Made by a program: the position numbers and the translations under genes. DNA of 64,000 bases from Blastocystis hominis (lineage: Eukaryota > Sar > Bigyra > Opalinata > Blastocystidae). The first letter of the stretch is position 1, and the number at the start of each line of letters is the position of its first letter. The notes under the pieces were generated by a model. It saw only the letters and a program-made list of their open reading frames with translations, was not told where the DNA came from and ran no database searches. The DNA is taken from contig NW_013171838.1 of assembly GCF_000151665.1 (NCBI RefSeq), positions 199,001 to 263,000 on the forward strand. The letters run 5' to 3'. Below are positions 45,815-56,448 of the stretch, piece by piece.

Positions 45815-46276
45815 TCATAGCAATTGTGAAAGAGGGTGGGAAATAGAGCCAATTCGCACAAGAGTTCCGATAATTCTTTCTCCATCACCAACTACCTAGA
45901 ATTATTATTATTGTTGTTGTTGAGCAGCGAAGCAGGTCCCCTTGGTAGTAATCATGAATAGGGAAAACCCCGCAAACCTATCCATTCCCAAGAAATTGAT
46001 AAAGAATAAACAACAGTTATTTGCTTCGGAATGAAGCACGAAGGTGATTGTTGCAAAATTCAAGTTACGTGCTTTCGATGCAGAATACAGCACGAATTCT
46101 GGTTGTCCGACAAAGATACATCACCGTTCCCAAACATACAAAACAAACGAATTTGGCTCGATCCATCAACTTGGAACTTATGCAATACATTCAAAACACG
46201 CTTCTGAGCAATTCCATTAGAGAGAGCAAAATAAGCAGTTTTTTCGCCATTAATCTGATTCTCACAAGAAAAAGCA
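45815..46276 (+). other. Intergenic, ATT/GTT microsatellite, weak minus-strand frame
   Basis: Contains an (ATT)n(GTT)n run at 45901-45923. A minus-strand frame at 46060-46365 reads like protein in places, but I find no start, splice chain or 3' element for it, so I do not call a gene. Confidence 0.4.
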
Positions 46277-47180
46277 ATGGAGACGGAATTTTTCTCACGT
46301 AACGAGCGTTTGTTACTGTTACTGATCCATAGAAGTGGGACAGAAAACTGAAGCGGGAGATTCAAGGAAATCGCCGAGCCCTTCGAGATCTCACAGTGCT
46401 TCTAGATCCCCATCTGTCGAAAACGAACGTCCAACGAGTCCAAAGGACTCCAGATCACCTTCAAAACCCAAGTCGCCTGTTCGCTCTCGCTCGCGTTCTC
46501 GCTCGGTGCCGGAGCGTGCTCCGCGGTCTCGGTCTCGTGAGCCCACTCCAGTGCGCAGTCGCTCTCCTGTTCGTCGAGGTGGAGCAGAACGTTATGGAAC
46601 AAACCCGTACTGCATTATTTCGATTGTCCAAGCCTAGGAATCACTGCTCGTTGATTGTGCGAGGTTTCCGCGACGTCGTCGAGTAGGCATGTTGTTTTTG
46701 TGAGACCGCAGTCGTTCTGAGATTCAAAACATTTTCTCCAAGTACGGCAACGTCCACGACGTGCACATTCCGCGTGATTACTATACGCAGTAGCATTCCT
46801 CTCGACATGTCCCATCTAGTAAACAAAGAGGCTTCGCCTTCATCGAATTCGAGAACCGTGAGCAGGCAGAGGACGCCATCAGCCATCTGGACGGCCGGAG
46901 CGTGTGCGGCAGCACCGTTTCTGTCTCCATCGCGAAGAACAATCGCAAAACCTCCGCCGAGATGCGTCGCCTCTACCCCTCGCGTCGCAGCCGATCGCGC
47001 AGCTATCGCCGATCGCGCTCACGAAGCTATCGCCGGTCACGGTCGCGGTCGCGATCGCGACGCAGTCGGTCGTATCCCCGACGGAGCCGGTCGCCGTCGT
47101 ATGATCGCCGTCGATCGTACCCGCGACGCAGCAGCTCGCGAGGCCGGTATGAACGCCGCCCGTACAGTCGTTATGATTGA
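46277..47180 (+). CDS. SR-type splicing factor, RS-RRM-RS (TRA2-like)
   Basis: ATG 46277 is joined by a 34-nt intron to a serine/arginine-rich N-terminus (RSHSASRSPSVENERP; PVRSRSRSRSVPERAPRSRS). Introns of 31, 29 and 30 nt then assemble one RRM: RNP2 LIVRGF, then EIQNIFSKYGNVHDVHIP, RNP1 RGFAFIEF and LDGRSVCGSTVSVSIAK. The C-terminus is a second RS domain (YRRSRSRSYRRSRSRSRSRR) ending SRYD. This RS-RRM-RS order is that of Tra2, which activates exon inclusion. Genomic TGA (47178-47180) lies across the predicted poly(A) site, so the mRNA stop is probably UAA. Confidence 0.87.
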
Positions 47181-47182
47181 TG

Positions 47183-47190
47183 TGTTTGTT
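47183..47190 (+). terminator. TGTTTGTT 3'-processing element (TRA2-like)
   Basis: Perfect element; cleavage predicted after T 47178. Confidence 0.78.
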
Positions 47191-47204
47191 TTCAAACCCG
47201 CGCA

Positions 47205-47452
47205 ATGGAAAAAGGGGGTTCGAATGGAGTTGGTTGTGTAGGAAGCGTCCTTGATGTGCAAATGGAACTTGAAGGGATTGGAAGGATTTTCGTGCAGACT
47301 GATTGCGAAGACAGTTTATGGTCAGGATGGTAGTTTTGTGAGTGTGTCAACCACGTTCAACAATCAAGAAATCGTTCGAACTGATTCCCTTATCCTCATA
47401 ATACACGCAATACAGTAACAACATCGGATCCACTTATTCATCGGCTCCTTTT
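47205..47452 (+). CDS. Possible small gene, unresolved
   Basis: An ATG 15 bases beyond the preceding 3' element opens a 42-codon frame (MEKGGSNGVGCVGSVLDVQM; IFVQTDCEDSLWSGW) ending at TAG 47331. Two plus-strand TGTTTGTT elements (47453, 47469) follow with no other plus-strand gene to serve. A 31-nt GT..AAG intron (47338-47368) exists but fits another frame. Spacing argues for a short gene; I cannot settle its structure. Confidence 0.28.
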
Positions 47453-47477
47453 TGTTTGTTTTCTGGCTTGTTTGTTT

Positions 47478-47485
47478 CTCAAACA
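47478..47485 (-). terminator. TGTTTGAG 3'-processing element (AGC kinase)
   Basis: Two-base variant on the minus strand. Cleavage four bases upstream leaves ...CAU-UG, so the first A of the tail would complete UGA; the genome also reads TGA there. Confidence 0.5.
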
Positions 47486-47488
47486 CAC

Positions 47489-48754
47489 TCAATGCACAAT
47501 GCCTTCAGCGTAGGAGAAGTTAGCGAACGCGCTCTGGTCGGTGAGCACCGCGTTCACCGGCGTAGGCGTCACAGCCGGCATCACGCTGGTAAACTCGGGA
47601 TCAATCTGCTCGGTGGACATCTCGTCCTTCACGGTGGGCCGATACGGCGGCGTGATCTCCTTCCGGTAGAGCTTCTCCCAGTCGATCTCCTTGAACCAGG
47701 GATGGTTCTTGATCTCATCCGAGGAATTGTATCCCAGCCGCTTCGACGGCTCCTTCTGCAGCAGCCCCGTGATCAGATCGTACGCCTACGCGTCGCTCCG
47801 CGCTCCCACGCCCACCTCCGGCGACATAAACTGGCTCTTGGGCACGGACGCGGTGAGAATTCGATGGTACATCATCTTGCGATTGGAGTCGTAGAACGGC
47901 GGCAGCCCGTTGATCATCTCGTAGATCAGGATGCCCAGCGACCACCAGTCCACGCTCTTTCCGTACGGCACTTTGCGCAGGATTTCGGGAGCCAAATACT
48001 CGGGAGTGCCGCAGAGCGACTGCGCAGTGTCGCCCTCCACGTCCTTCTTGGACAGGCCGAAATCCGTGATGCGGATGTGGCCTTCGGGGTCCAGAAGCAG
48101 GTTTTCGGGCTTGAGGTCGCGATATACTATGTTGTTCTCATGCAGATGGGAGATGCCCAGAACGATCTCGGCAGCGTAGAATTTGGCTCGGCCCTAGAAA
48201 TAAATAAAGGCAGGGAGAGAAACCTCACTGAAACGTCCAGAGGACAGGTAATGGAACAACTCGCCCCCGTTGAAGAAATCCATTACTAAATACAATTTGG
48301 TCTGCGACTGGAATGCGTAGCGAAGACTAAGCGTTACATGAACAGGAAACACACAACCAGACAAGGAAAGGGTGCGAAATATCTTCCATAATTCGCCGTT
48401 CAGCAAGTGTGTGCTCATATTGTTTCAGTCTAACACTAAATACACACTACCGAACCTACTCCAAAACTTTAGACTTATTCAAAATTTTCATAGCGTAGAC
48501 TTTTCCAGTCTCTTTCATGCGAACCTATTAATAACCTAATCACCTCTACATCAAACCTGCAAAACCTTTCCAAAGGATCCTTGACCAATGGTCTTCAACA
48601 AATCAAAATCATTAATTGTCAGCTTTTTGTTTTCTTGCATAGGCTGACGAGGCATGATATCCTCCTTCCTCTCCTCCTTCTGCTCTTCTACAACAGGTAG
48701 CTTCACTTAACGAAAACCAATTCAATCTACCTGCTTAGATGATGAACAGCCCAT
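47489..48754 (-). CDS. AGC-family Ser/Thr kinase (AKT/S6K-like) with MGC N-terminus
   Basis: The first exon reads MGCSSSKQ, a classic N-myristoylation plus palmitoylation signal. A 30-nt intron ending in AAG joins LPVVEEQKEERKEDI and the kinase domain. Kinase landmarks are GQGSFGKV (P-loop), YAMKIL (lysine), LYLVMDFFNGGELFHYL, YRDLKPENLL (HRD-type), TDFGLSKK (DFG), SLCGTPEYLAPEIL with Ser at the activation-loop phospho-site, and DWWSLGILIYEMINGLPPF. The C-terminus has the hydrophobic motif FANFSYAEG with its phospho-Ser, ending IVH. No PH domain precedes it, so acylation probably replaces PH-lipid targeting; that is inference. Introns near 48195, 48330 and 48440-48560 are approximate. Confidence 0.87.
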
Positions 48755-48873
48755 TGATAATCAAAATAATGATCCCTTAGATTCTATGCTAAAAATGAAG
48801 CAATTCCGCGGCTATTCAGGCATTTGGCATTTTTCACACCTATTTTTGGAATTGCTAAAACTGATGAAAAGAA

Positions 48874-48947
48874 AGCTTACGGTGGGACTCGAACCCACAA
48901 CCGCTGGATTAGAAGTCCAACGCGCTATCCAATTGCGCCACGCAAGC
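48874..48947 (-). tRNA. tRNA-Arg (UCU), copy 1
   Basis: The minus strand folds as a full cloverleaf with 7-bp acceptor stem (GCTTGCG/CGTAAGC, one G-U pair), A box TGGCGCAATTGG, anticodon loop CTTCTAA (UCU, reads AGA) and B box GGTTCGAGTCC. No intron. A short A-run on the plus strand just beyond gives a T-run terminator. Confidence 0.95.
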
Positions 48948-49145
48948 TACTACATACGTCTAAAGCAGATTGTTAATATAGCTAGGACCAAAGTGTGGAT
49001 TCACGGGAAATGGGTATGTGTGAAAGAGAATTTAAGGTAGTGTGTATTGCTGGACATTTATGGATAAGAGAAGAAAATGAGCATTCTCTGAATTTGGAAT
49101 GTGATAACAAGGTAGAAAAAACAACAAAAAAGAAAGAAGAAAAGA

Positions 49146-49219
49146 AGCTTACGGTGGGACTCGAACCCACAACCGCTGGATTAGAAGTCCAACGCGCTAT
49201 CCAATTGCGCCACGCAAGC
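49146..49219 (-). tRNA. tRNA-Arg (UCU), copy 2
   Basis: Identical in sequence to copy 1. The flanks differ, so the duplication unit is little more than the tRNA itself. A-rich plus-strand flank (GAAAGAAGAAAAGAA) provides the T-run. Confidence 0.95.
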
Positions 49220-49343
49220 TCTGAAATAGTTTCTAGTCATAGATAGAAAAGACTTCGATTCTCCAGATAAAAACACCAAGTCATCTCACACCACATTATT
49301 CCAAAACGATCAAGACAAGGATAATTGGCAAAAACAAATAGAA

Positions 49344-49417
49344 AGCTTACGGTGGGACTCGAACCCACAACCGCTGGATTAGAAGTCCAACGCGCTATCC
49401 AATTGCGCCACGCAAGC
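49344..49417 (-). tRNA. tRNA-Arg (UCU), copy 3
   Basis: Third identical copy, about 200 bp from copy 2 (copies 1 and 2 are 272 bp apart). Together they form a small dedicated cluster between two protein genes. Confidence 0.95.
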
Positions 49418-49565
49418 TTGTTTTGGAGGGACGTTTTATTGCAACAAAAGAGCCACTTCTCTTGCCTTCAATTCCCTATGCTGCATGTTTACTCTATTCA
49501 GTAGATCCGCACCTTTGAAGACTCTTTTTGTATTGCTCCACACCCGATGAGCCAAATTTGTCTTG

Positions 49566-49573
49566 AACAAACA
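49566..49573 (-). terminator. TGTTTGTT 3'-processing element (DHHC gene)
   Basis: Perfect minus-strand element, four bases after the last coding T at 49578. Confidence 0.8.
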
Positions 49574-49577
49574 CTGT

Positions 49578-51240
49578 ATGATACATTGAAATCCCGTCGT
49601 CGCTCGATGTCCGGTCGCTTATTCGAGTGCAACGTGGTAGCCAGCAAAGAAGGATGGTAGGTGAAGAGCTCGTTTCTGATGTTCTTCCATACGCCCTTGT
49701 CGTACACCGGATTGGAAACAAACCGGTAATTAGCCCTTCGATACTCCTGAGTGGTCATATTCTTCGCCACCTACGTTCAATCGCACGCTCTCCCCTACCA
49801 GCATCACATGCACCCAGCACAACATCGTCATCGGTACCACCGCAACAACATCAATAATGCCCAGTAACACCGCGACCCAGTGTGTCAGCAGCGTTCTCCA
49901 CACCGTTCTCCCTCCCTCGGTGGCATTCAATCCCTTCTTCGCCTCCTTCGCCACCAACAAGATCATCATCACGATCGACAGCAGCAAAAACAACACCGAA
50001 CACACCTACGCGCTCAGCTCCTTCTCTCCAACCTCCCACAAGCAGCGCTACAAAATATCGGTGATTCCGCAGACCGATGCAATTACTGACCCAGGGGCAA
50101 TGATGATCGAATTTCATCACGCAGCTTCGCTTCACCCCTCCCTTCCATCCCTACCAATCGCAAAACCGGCAGTGTTGCGCGCGCGGCGGCAAGTTTAAAC
50201 AACATTGCCGGCAAATCGCGGAACTCACCTCATGAAACACCCGCTAAACCCGTACCACGTGACCGTCGAACACGATCGACCGCGGAATCCCGCTGTACGG
50301 CGGCAGCATGGTGCACTCTCCCCGCGGGGAAGCGTAATCGGGCCCGAGCTCGCAGACGACTTTGTTCTTCATCAAATCGAGGATGTTCTAGGTGGGAATT
50401 CCCGCGGGAGGGTACGTCGCTGTTGAGCAGCCCGCTGTCGCCCTCGTCGGACGCGTTGTCCTCGACGTTGGGGTCGGCGAGAGCGATGGACGACTCCAAA
50501 TCGTGCAGGTGTTTCAGCAGCAGATCCACCACGTCCTCCGCCTACTGAAAAACGATCCATAACCGCGACTCCTTCGAAGGCGGCGTAGTGTAGAGGCGTC
50601 AGCGAGTAGACGTCGGGGGAGACTTTCGCGCCGTGGTGGAGGATCCGGTCGCAGGCCACGTAATCCCCGCGGAAAGCGGCGATGTGCAGCGCGGTGCGAC
50701 CCTCGTTATTAGATTCGCTGACCTACGAGTGAGAGAGAGATAAAGAAGCGAGGAACCAGAGAAGGGGTGTGGTCTAGGAGTTCCTAGAGAGAAGGAGAAA
50801 CGGGGAAACCTACCTCGAGACGGTTGTAGTTGCCATCTTTGATGCAGATGAAGACTTGGCGGAGCAAACGTTGGGCTGGGGGTGAGAGGAGAGAAAAGGA
50901 GTGAAAAAGTACAGGGAGTTTCCGATATCAAACGAATTTGCTCGGGTGTCAGCGGCGCGCCTTTGGGAATGAGGCCTGGCTCTGTCAAATAGGTTGCTGA
51001 CAAGAAATAGAGAGACCTGAATTCAAATGGGATTTAAATCCAATACCCTAACCAAAAGAGAAGACAAAAAGCCCAGAGAACAGAAGGAATCATGGTACTA
51101 CATGAAAGAACGTCTTCAGATTATGTACAACACACTCTGCCATTCGAAAACACAAAAGATAATGACAGGGAAAATGTACTACAACGTAATCACGGCAAAA
51201 TCAGCTGCTACGAGGCAGTATGAAATGTGGACGATGTCTC
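49578..51240 (-). CDS. Ankyrin-repeat DHHC palmitoyltransferase; stop made by poly(A)
   Basis: The N-terminal half has [20 protein letters not shown] and ankyrin repeats ([32 protein letters not shown]). The zinc/catalytic domain reads QHCRFCDCC (after a 30-nt intron ending in AAG) and [20 protein letters not shown], with the catalytic DHHC. Two membrane stretches ([37 protein letters not shown]) and the TTxE motif region ([26 protein letters not shown]) follow. The enzyme S-palmitoylates proteins at Golgi or plasma membrane; ankyrins bind substrates, as in Akr1/HIP14. The frame ends DFNVS-T with no genomic stop before the element. The start is uncertain: at least one exon lies upstream of 51003. 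Confidence 0.87.
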
Positions 51241-51457
51241 CATCGGCGTGGTCTGTCAAACACATCCCGTTACACGTTGGACGGAAAAAGCCGATGGGGG
51301 AGAAGAACTTTCTCTTCTTTCTGATCATGAGAATAGGATACTGAAAGGGTGTAGGTGGATCGCACTACACAAGACAGCTCAAATGACTTTCTATCATTCT
51401 TATTCATAACCGCGGAAAAGAAGTGTGACAAAAAACAAAAGATTGAAAAGAGCGTAA

Positions 51458-54263
51458 CTACTTTCTCTTCCGGTCATAATCACCACGAATCTTCCTAGAA
51501 CGCTTCTTTGTAAAATGAATTCGCGTATGCGACTTCTCCCGCGAAATGTCAAACTCCTTCTTCTCCGAGGATTCTGGCTGCGTCTTCTCCTTTCTCGCCT
51601 TCTCCTTCTTCCCCTTCGCCGCTTCTTTCTGCCGCAGCACGTTATGATTCGAAATTGCAAACTCCACAATTAATCGCGAGTTCGAGGTCTCGTTCTTCTT
51701 CACTTTCAGCTTCATCTGCATCAGGTGCTCAATATCCTTCGATTAAGCACATTTCTCGCCCCTACCAGTTTCGCTAATTTATGGGGATCATCTTCGATTT
51801 CTTCTCCGCATTTCTCGTACAGCTCCACCAGCGACTCTACATTCACCGCTGCCCAGCTGAACGCGGGGTTATTATTCAGGAACCGCAGACACGCCAACGC
51901 ATGCGCATGTTCTTCGAATTCCACGAAACCGAATCCCTTCGACGCCTTCTTCGATCCCCGCGATTCGTCCGACGCCACCTACCTCAAAAACCCGATCCAT
52001 CCCCACCACCGCCTGCACCACGTGGATCTTCTTCGGAATGGCGTTCCCCGCGGGACGGAGCGACAGTTTCATTTCGTCCACGCTGACCAAATCGAGCGCC
52101 AGCGCACGGCGCACCGCGTAAATGCAGATCTGCCGCAGGTAATTCCCCGTTACGAACGTCCCTGCCCGTCACGCCATAACCGCGGGGATACCCAGATTCT
52201 TCACCAAAAGCCGTTTCGGGTTCACGAAGAACAGCGGGTTCTCCAGTTTCTCCAGTTTCTCCTTTTCGGCGCGCTCGCGTTTCTCCCAATCTGCCGGTCA
52301 TCTCCGCTCCCTGAAATTACCGCGGTTATTCATGTCTCCGCGGCGGTCTTCCGCGATTTTTCCCTCGTTCAGCAGGTACAAATTCCGGTTGTCCTTCCGC
52401 GCCAATTCCCGCGATTCCAGCGTCCTGCGTGTCAGGGTTTCCCCGTTTCTACTGTTTGAGCTGCTTCGGCGCGACGGCCAGAGAAATCTGCAGCGGTCTG
52501 CCCAGCAGCGTGAGCAATTCCGAGTCGGCCGGGGCTTCCCCCGCGGGGCGGGAGTAGGGGTCGAAGCGGCGGAGGAGGGAGGCGGCCACCGCGGGGGACT
52601 CGAACTTGACGAAGCCGGTGCCGCGGGGCAGGCCGGTGAGCTTGTCGACGCAGAGCTTGGCGTAGACGAGGGCGCCGAAGCGCTGGAAGAAGGCGAAGAG
52701 CGCGTGCTGCGAGGCCTCGAGAGGGATGTTCTCTACGGGGAGAGGAAGAAAACGGAGGTACGGACGAAGAGCGTGCGGCCCTCGTCCGCGTCGCCAAGCA
52801 CGCGAGCCGTGTACTGCTTGGAGGAAGCCGGCGAGTCTTTCGAAGCCTTCGAGTCTTTCGAGTCTTTCGAAGCCTTCGACTTCGCTGAGTCTTCGGAGTC
52901 TTCCGAATCTTCGGAGTCCTCAGAGTCCGAGTCCTTGGAAGCCTTGGAAGATTTCGAAGCTTTGGATTCCTTGGAAGCCTTCGATTCCTTGGATTCCTTG
53001 GATTCCTTGGGCTTCTCTTTTTCTTCTTCCATTTTCTCTTCCTCCTTCTCTTTCTCTTTCTCTTCTTCCTCTTCTTCCTCCTCCTTCTGCTTGTTCGCTT
53101 CCTGCTGTCGCTTGTACACCGCCTTGCTCACCGACTGATCGCACACCAGCACGCGGTTCTACTCGCCACGCCCTCGCCTCGCCTACTCCCAGCTGCATTC
53201 CGTTCATCGCCCCCACCATCGTCTCCACATCGCTGTTGCAGAACAGCTGCACGAAGCAGTAGCCCTGCGTGTCTCCGTTCTCGCGGCGAGGCACCGTGAG
53301 GCTGTGGATCGGCGCGCGCCCGCTGAACAGATTGTACAGTCGCGTGTCGCCGATCTACGATGCACACGCCGCGCAGAGCCCACTTTGAACGGGATGTTCC
53401 GCACGATCATCCGGCATTTCTCGAAGTTCACGCGATTCGCGGGGATGGTCGACAAGCGCCGAGCGAAAAAGCCGGGAAGGGCGTCGATTTCGCGGACCAT
53501 CTTGATGAATGAGCGGATGACGATGAGTACTTCCTTGATCGATGGCATGTTCGCCTCTGCTACGATCACGTGGGCTACGGGGTGGTTCTCGACGGTCTCG
53601 TAGCCGTAGGAAAGATTGTCGGTTGTAAAGGGAGCGGGGCAAGGCCACTCTAAACGATTCTCGGATTCTGAATCAGATTTCGATTTCGATTTCGATCGGG
53701 ATTTCGGCTTCGACTTCGATTTTGAATCCAGTTTGTTTTTGTTGATGATCGGATCGAGTTTGTGACGCAGGGTGTCGATGTTCATGTGGCGAGGAATTCC
53801 AAAGACGACAATAGTGTGGAGACGCACTTCCTTCTCCTCCCTCTTTGCCTCGGTCAGTGGTCTGGGCTCTGTTGGGAAAGGCTGGATATTCTCATGTCTC
53901 TTCGGCTTGGCTATTTCTGCTGTTACAATCTTACCAAAAAACTCTTTCTTGTTCAATTTCTTGGCGGCCTCCTCTGCATCCTCCACCATCACACTACACT
54001 TTACAACTACCACTCCTAACTCACAATTGAACGTATCCAAACCCACGAGAAAGTCCCTTCTTGTCCTACAGATCAATTCGAATTCAAACGAATCTCACAT
54101 TAACGATAATCGCTCGACGAACAGGACCATACTCATCTAGAGCCTTTTCTAATTGCTAAACATTAGCTCTGTAATATATAACAAATACATTGGTGGTAAG
54201 ATCCTCTGGAAGGTTTTTAATAATGATCGTGTTTTCTCCTTTGCTACTTGAGTTGAAAGCCAT
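51458..54263 (-). CDS. RBM28: Multi-RRM nucleolar protein (RBM28/Nop4-like)
   Basis: MAFNSSSKGENTIIIKNLPE starts RRM1. Introns of 33, 33 and 31 nt splice it to QLEKALDEYGPVRRAIIVN, LSRGFGYVQF and KEFFGKIVTAEIA. A second RRM-like region (MIVRNIPFKVGSARR-type, 53200-53400) follows. A Lys/Glu/Ser-rich linker (52820-53120, many KSSKASKDSDSEDSED-type units) leads to RRM NIPLEASQHALFAFF..RFG, TGFVKFESPAVAASLL and a fourth RRM (SKKASKGFGFVEFEEHAHAL). The tail is basic (KIRGDYDRKRK, TAG). Nop4/RBM28 acts in 60S subunit assembly. Exon boundaries in the middle are approximate; low-complexity insertions enlarge the linker. Confidence 0.85.
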
Positions 54264-55143
54264 CTTAGACTTCGACTAACCAAATAGAGCTATAAAAGAA
54301 GAAAATAAAAGAAGAAAATGACTATTCCTTTAGACTTATGTTTGTTTCTCACAAGAAAGTATAGGATTATAGAGAGTGGAAGAAATGAGGGATACTTACC
54401 AAGGGAAATGACCTGTAAGTGCAATGGGCAAAATCAATGGTGAAATGGTTTGATTAGTACCTATTTTTTTGGCTATAGTGTATTCAACGTTTAAACATTA
54501 TGAATGATTATATATTGTGGAACCAAGGTTTTACCATTCTTGTAAATTAACTTTGCACAGAGTACTATGAATAAAGTGGTGTATACCATAAATAATTTGT
54601 AGCTATTCGAAGAAATAAACTTATTTAAACACACCAGTGGCAAAGTCAATAGTTTGATATCTTATTTTGGTCATTTATAGCTCTACATATCATGGGTACA
54701 ATCATAGTAGGACATTGACACTGATAATGTTCATTCATTTCATTTGCCTATTCTGGATGTAAATTGCATATGAATTGGTGATTAATTGTCAAAATGATGA
54801 TGAATTAATAATGAGAATACAAAACAAGTAAAAGAGAGTATTACTCACTTTATCGCTGTTCTTTTTTATATATTCCGTGAACTAGATTCAGTAAGCTTCG
54901 ATTACATACACAATCCATATCCAAATCTCGACAATAGGCAATCCTTCTACTACACAATCTATTATTTTCTATATACTGGAATATGATTGCACATTAGTAT
55001 CTATCTTGTGATTCGGTTCCTAAACTTCACATTAACAAAAAGAAACTGTCATATCTTCATTAATTAATCTTTGTTTGAAAGAATAACTCAAAATTTCTTT
55101 CATTTTCTTTGACTACTAACTATCATTTGTTGACTGAATTATC
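54264..55143 (+). other. AT-rich divergent intergenic region
   Basis: About 880 bp between the divergent starts of the RBM28-like gene and the MORN gene, visibly AT-rich, with no supported gene or RNA. It presumably holds both promoters. Confidence 0.5.
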
Positions 55144-56184
55144 ATGGCTACGATTACTATGTATCCGGACCCGCCAATTCTGACCATTGATAAACCCCCA
55201 AGCAAAAAGAAAACCAAGCACGAGCAGCTAAACTGTTGGGAACTCTGTATTACAGAACAGTTTCCTGTTGTTAGTTACAAGGAAAAACTGAATGAAACAG
55301 TCATCTGTGACATTGGTTCTCCTCATGCTGGCTACATATTGGAAACAACTATGCACAAAAACAAGTTCAACGGAGAAGCTATTCTTCGAGATCCTAAAGA
55401 AATGAAAATAGCCAAGTTCCACTTCACTAATGGGATTGCTATGGGAAAATGTACCATGTATTATCCATCTGGAGAAGTCTTCTTTCGTGGGAGGTTGAAG
55501 GATGGATACAGAGATGGATACGGGGTGGAATATAATCGCAAGGGAGACAAAGTGTACACCGGCTTTTACAAGCAGGGAGTCCGAAATGACCATATATTGC
55601 AAGTGGAAAACATGACGAATTGTTGGGTAGAGACCAACAGCAAGGATGAAGTTATTGCGATTTATCACAAGAATGATAAAGGAGAAGATCATGGATTGTG
55701 CGCTTTTTACGAAAACGAAAATCTGTACAAGATTTCCAGATATGAAAATGGCAAGGAACTCTATCCAGTATATCTGATCAACAATAATGCAAATACTATG
55801 GAATACTATTACGAAGGAGTACTGAAATACAAGGGTAATTTCAAAAGAGTATCACCATGGTGTTTTTGGAGACAAGGTCTTGGTGAGGAATATGCTTCTG
55901 ATGGTACCACAGTTAAATACCATGGTACCTTCTATAAAGATCGATATCAAGGAATTGGTTCTTATTATTACAAAAGCGGGAGAGAATCCTGCTTTCATCA
56001 GTGGCATAAAGGACGACCGTGGTGTTTGTTATGGGCTTTGTGGTCTATAAGCTTTGTCTCAGGATTTATTTCTTATTATATAGGAGATAGTACACATGAT
56101 TATGATGTTAGGTCCATTTGTGCACTAACATTCTTCTCCTCAATATTCGTATGCTGTATTTCGTCGTGCCTTATTGGTTGTTGA
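55144..56184 (+). CDS. MORN-repeat protein with C-terminal membrane helices
   Basis: Single open frame of 346 residues, TGA at 56182-56184, intronless. MORN-type repeats are clear in the middle (GKCTMYYPSGEVFFRGRLKD; GYRDGYGVEYNRKGDKVYTG; DGTTVKYHGTFYKDRYQGIG). Two hydrophobic segments end the protein (WCLLWALWSISFVSGFISYY; ICALTFFSSIFVCCISSCLI), so it is probably membrane anchored. It resembles the N-terminal part of the 14147-16316 protein (repeats over an ITIGG/ETT opening), suggesting distant paralogy. MORN repeats bind lipids or scaffold cortical structures; the exact role is unknown. Confidence 0.75.
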   Translation: MATITMYPDPPILTIDKPPSKKKTKHEQLNCWELCITEQFPVVSYKEKLNETVICDIGSPHAGYILETTMHKNKFNGEAILRDPKEMKIAKFHFTNGIAMGKCTMYYPSGEVFFRGRLKDGYRDGYGVEYNRKGDKVYTGFYKQGVRNDHILQVENMTNCWVETNSKDEVIAIYHKNDKGEDHGLCAFYENENLYKISRYENGKELYPVYLINNNANTMEYYYEGVLKYKGNFKRVSPWCFWRQGLGEEYASDGTTVKYHGTFYKDRYQGIGSYYYKSGRESCFHQWHKGRPWCLLWALWSISFVSGFISYYIGDSTHDYDVRSICALTFFSSIFVCCISSCLIGC

Positions 56185-56436
56185 TAACTATTGAATGCTA
56201 GCGTGACTCCATTGCCTTAGCAGAAAAACGATGCATGTTCTATAAGTTGATATCGCTTTGTTTTTTGTTTTCTATACATACATGTAAGATGATTAAATAA
56301 ACTTTGATTCAAATAATGGAATTCACACCCTTGATTCCAGTAAGCATGCCTATCCCTTTATTGATTCGCTTCACATTTTAATCAAAGCCATTTATCATTG
56401 ATTCATTATTCTTCAAGGATATTCATTTTCATGTAA

Positions 56437-56444
56437 AACAAACA
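56437..56444 (-). terminator. TGTTTGTT 3'-processing element (BEACH gene)
   Basis: Perfect minus-strand element, four bases after the last coding T at 56449. Confidence 0.8.
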
Positions 56445-56448
56445 GTAC

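Noticed and set aside
46060-46365. Minus-strand frame upstream of the TRA2-like gene
   Set aside because: Some stretches look protein-like, but no start codon, splice pattern or matching 3' element could be built; it overlaps the first exon of the plus-strand gene.
49498-49577. C-terminal extension of the DHHC enzyme (SVCSRQIWLIGC...)
   Set aside because: It lies downstream of the predicted cleavage site; the frame there is open only because poly(A), not DNA, supplies the stop.
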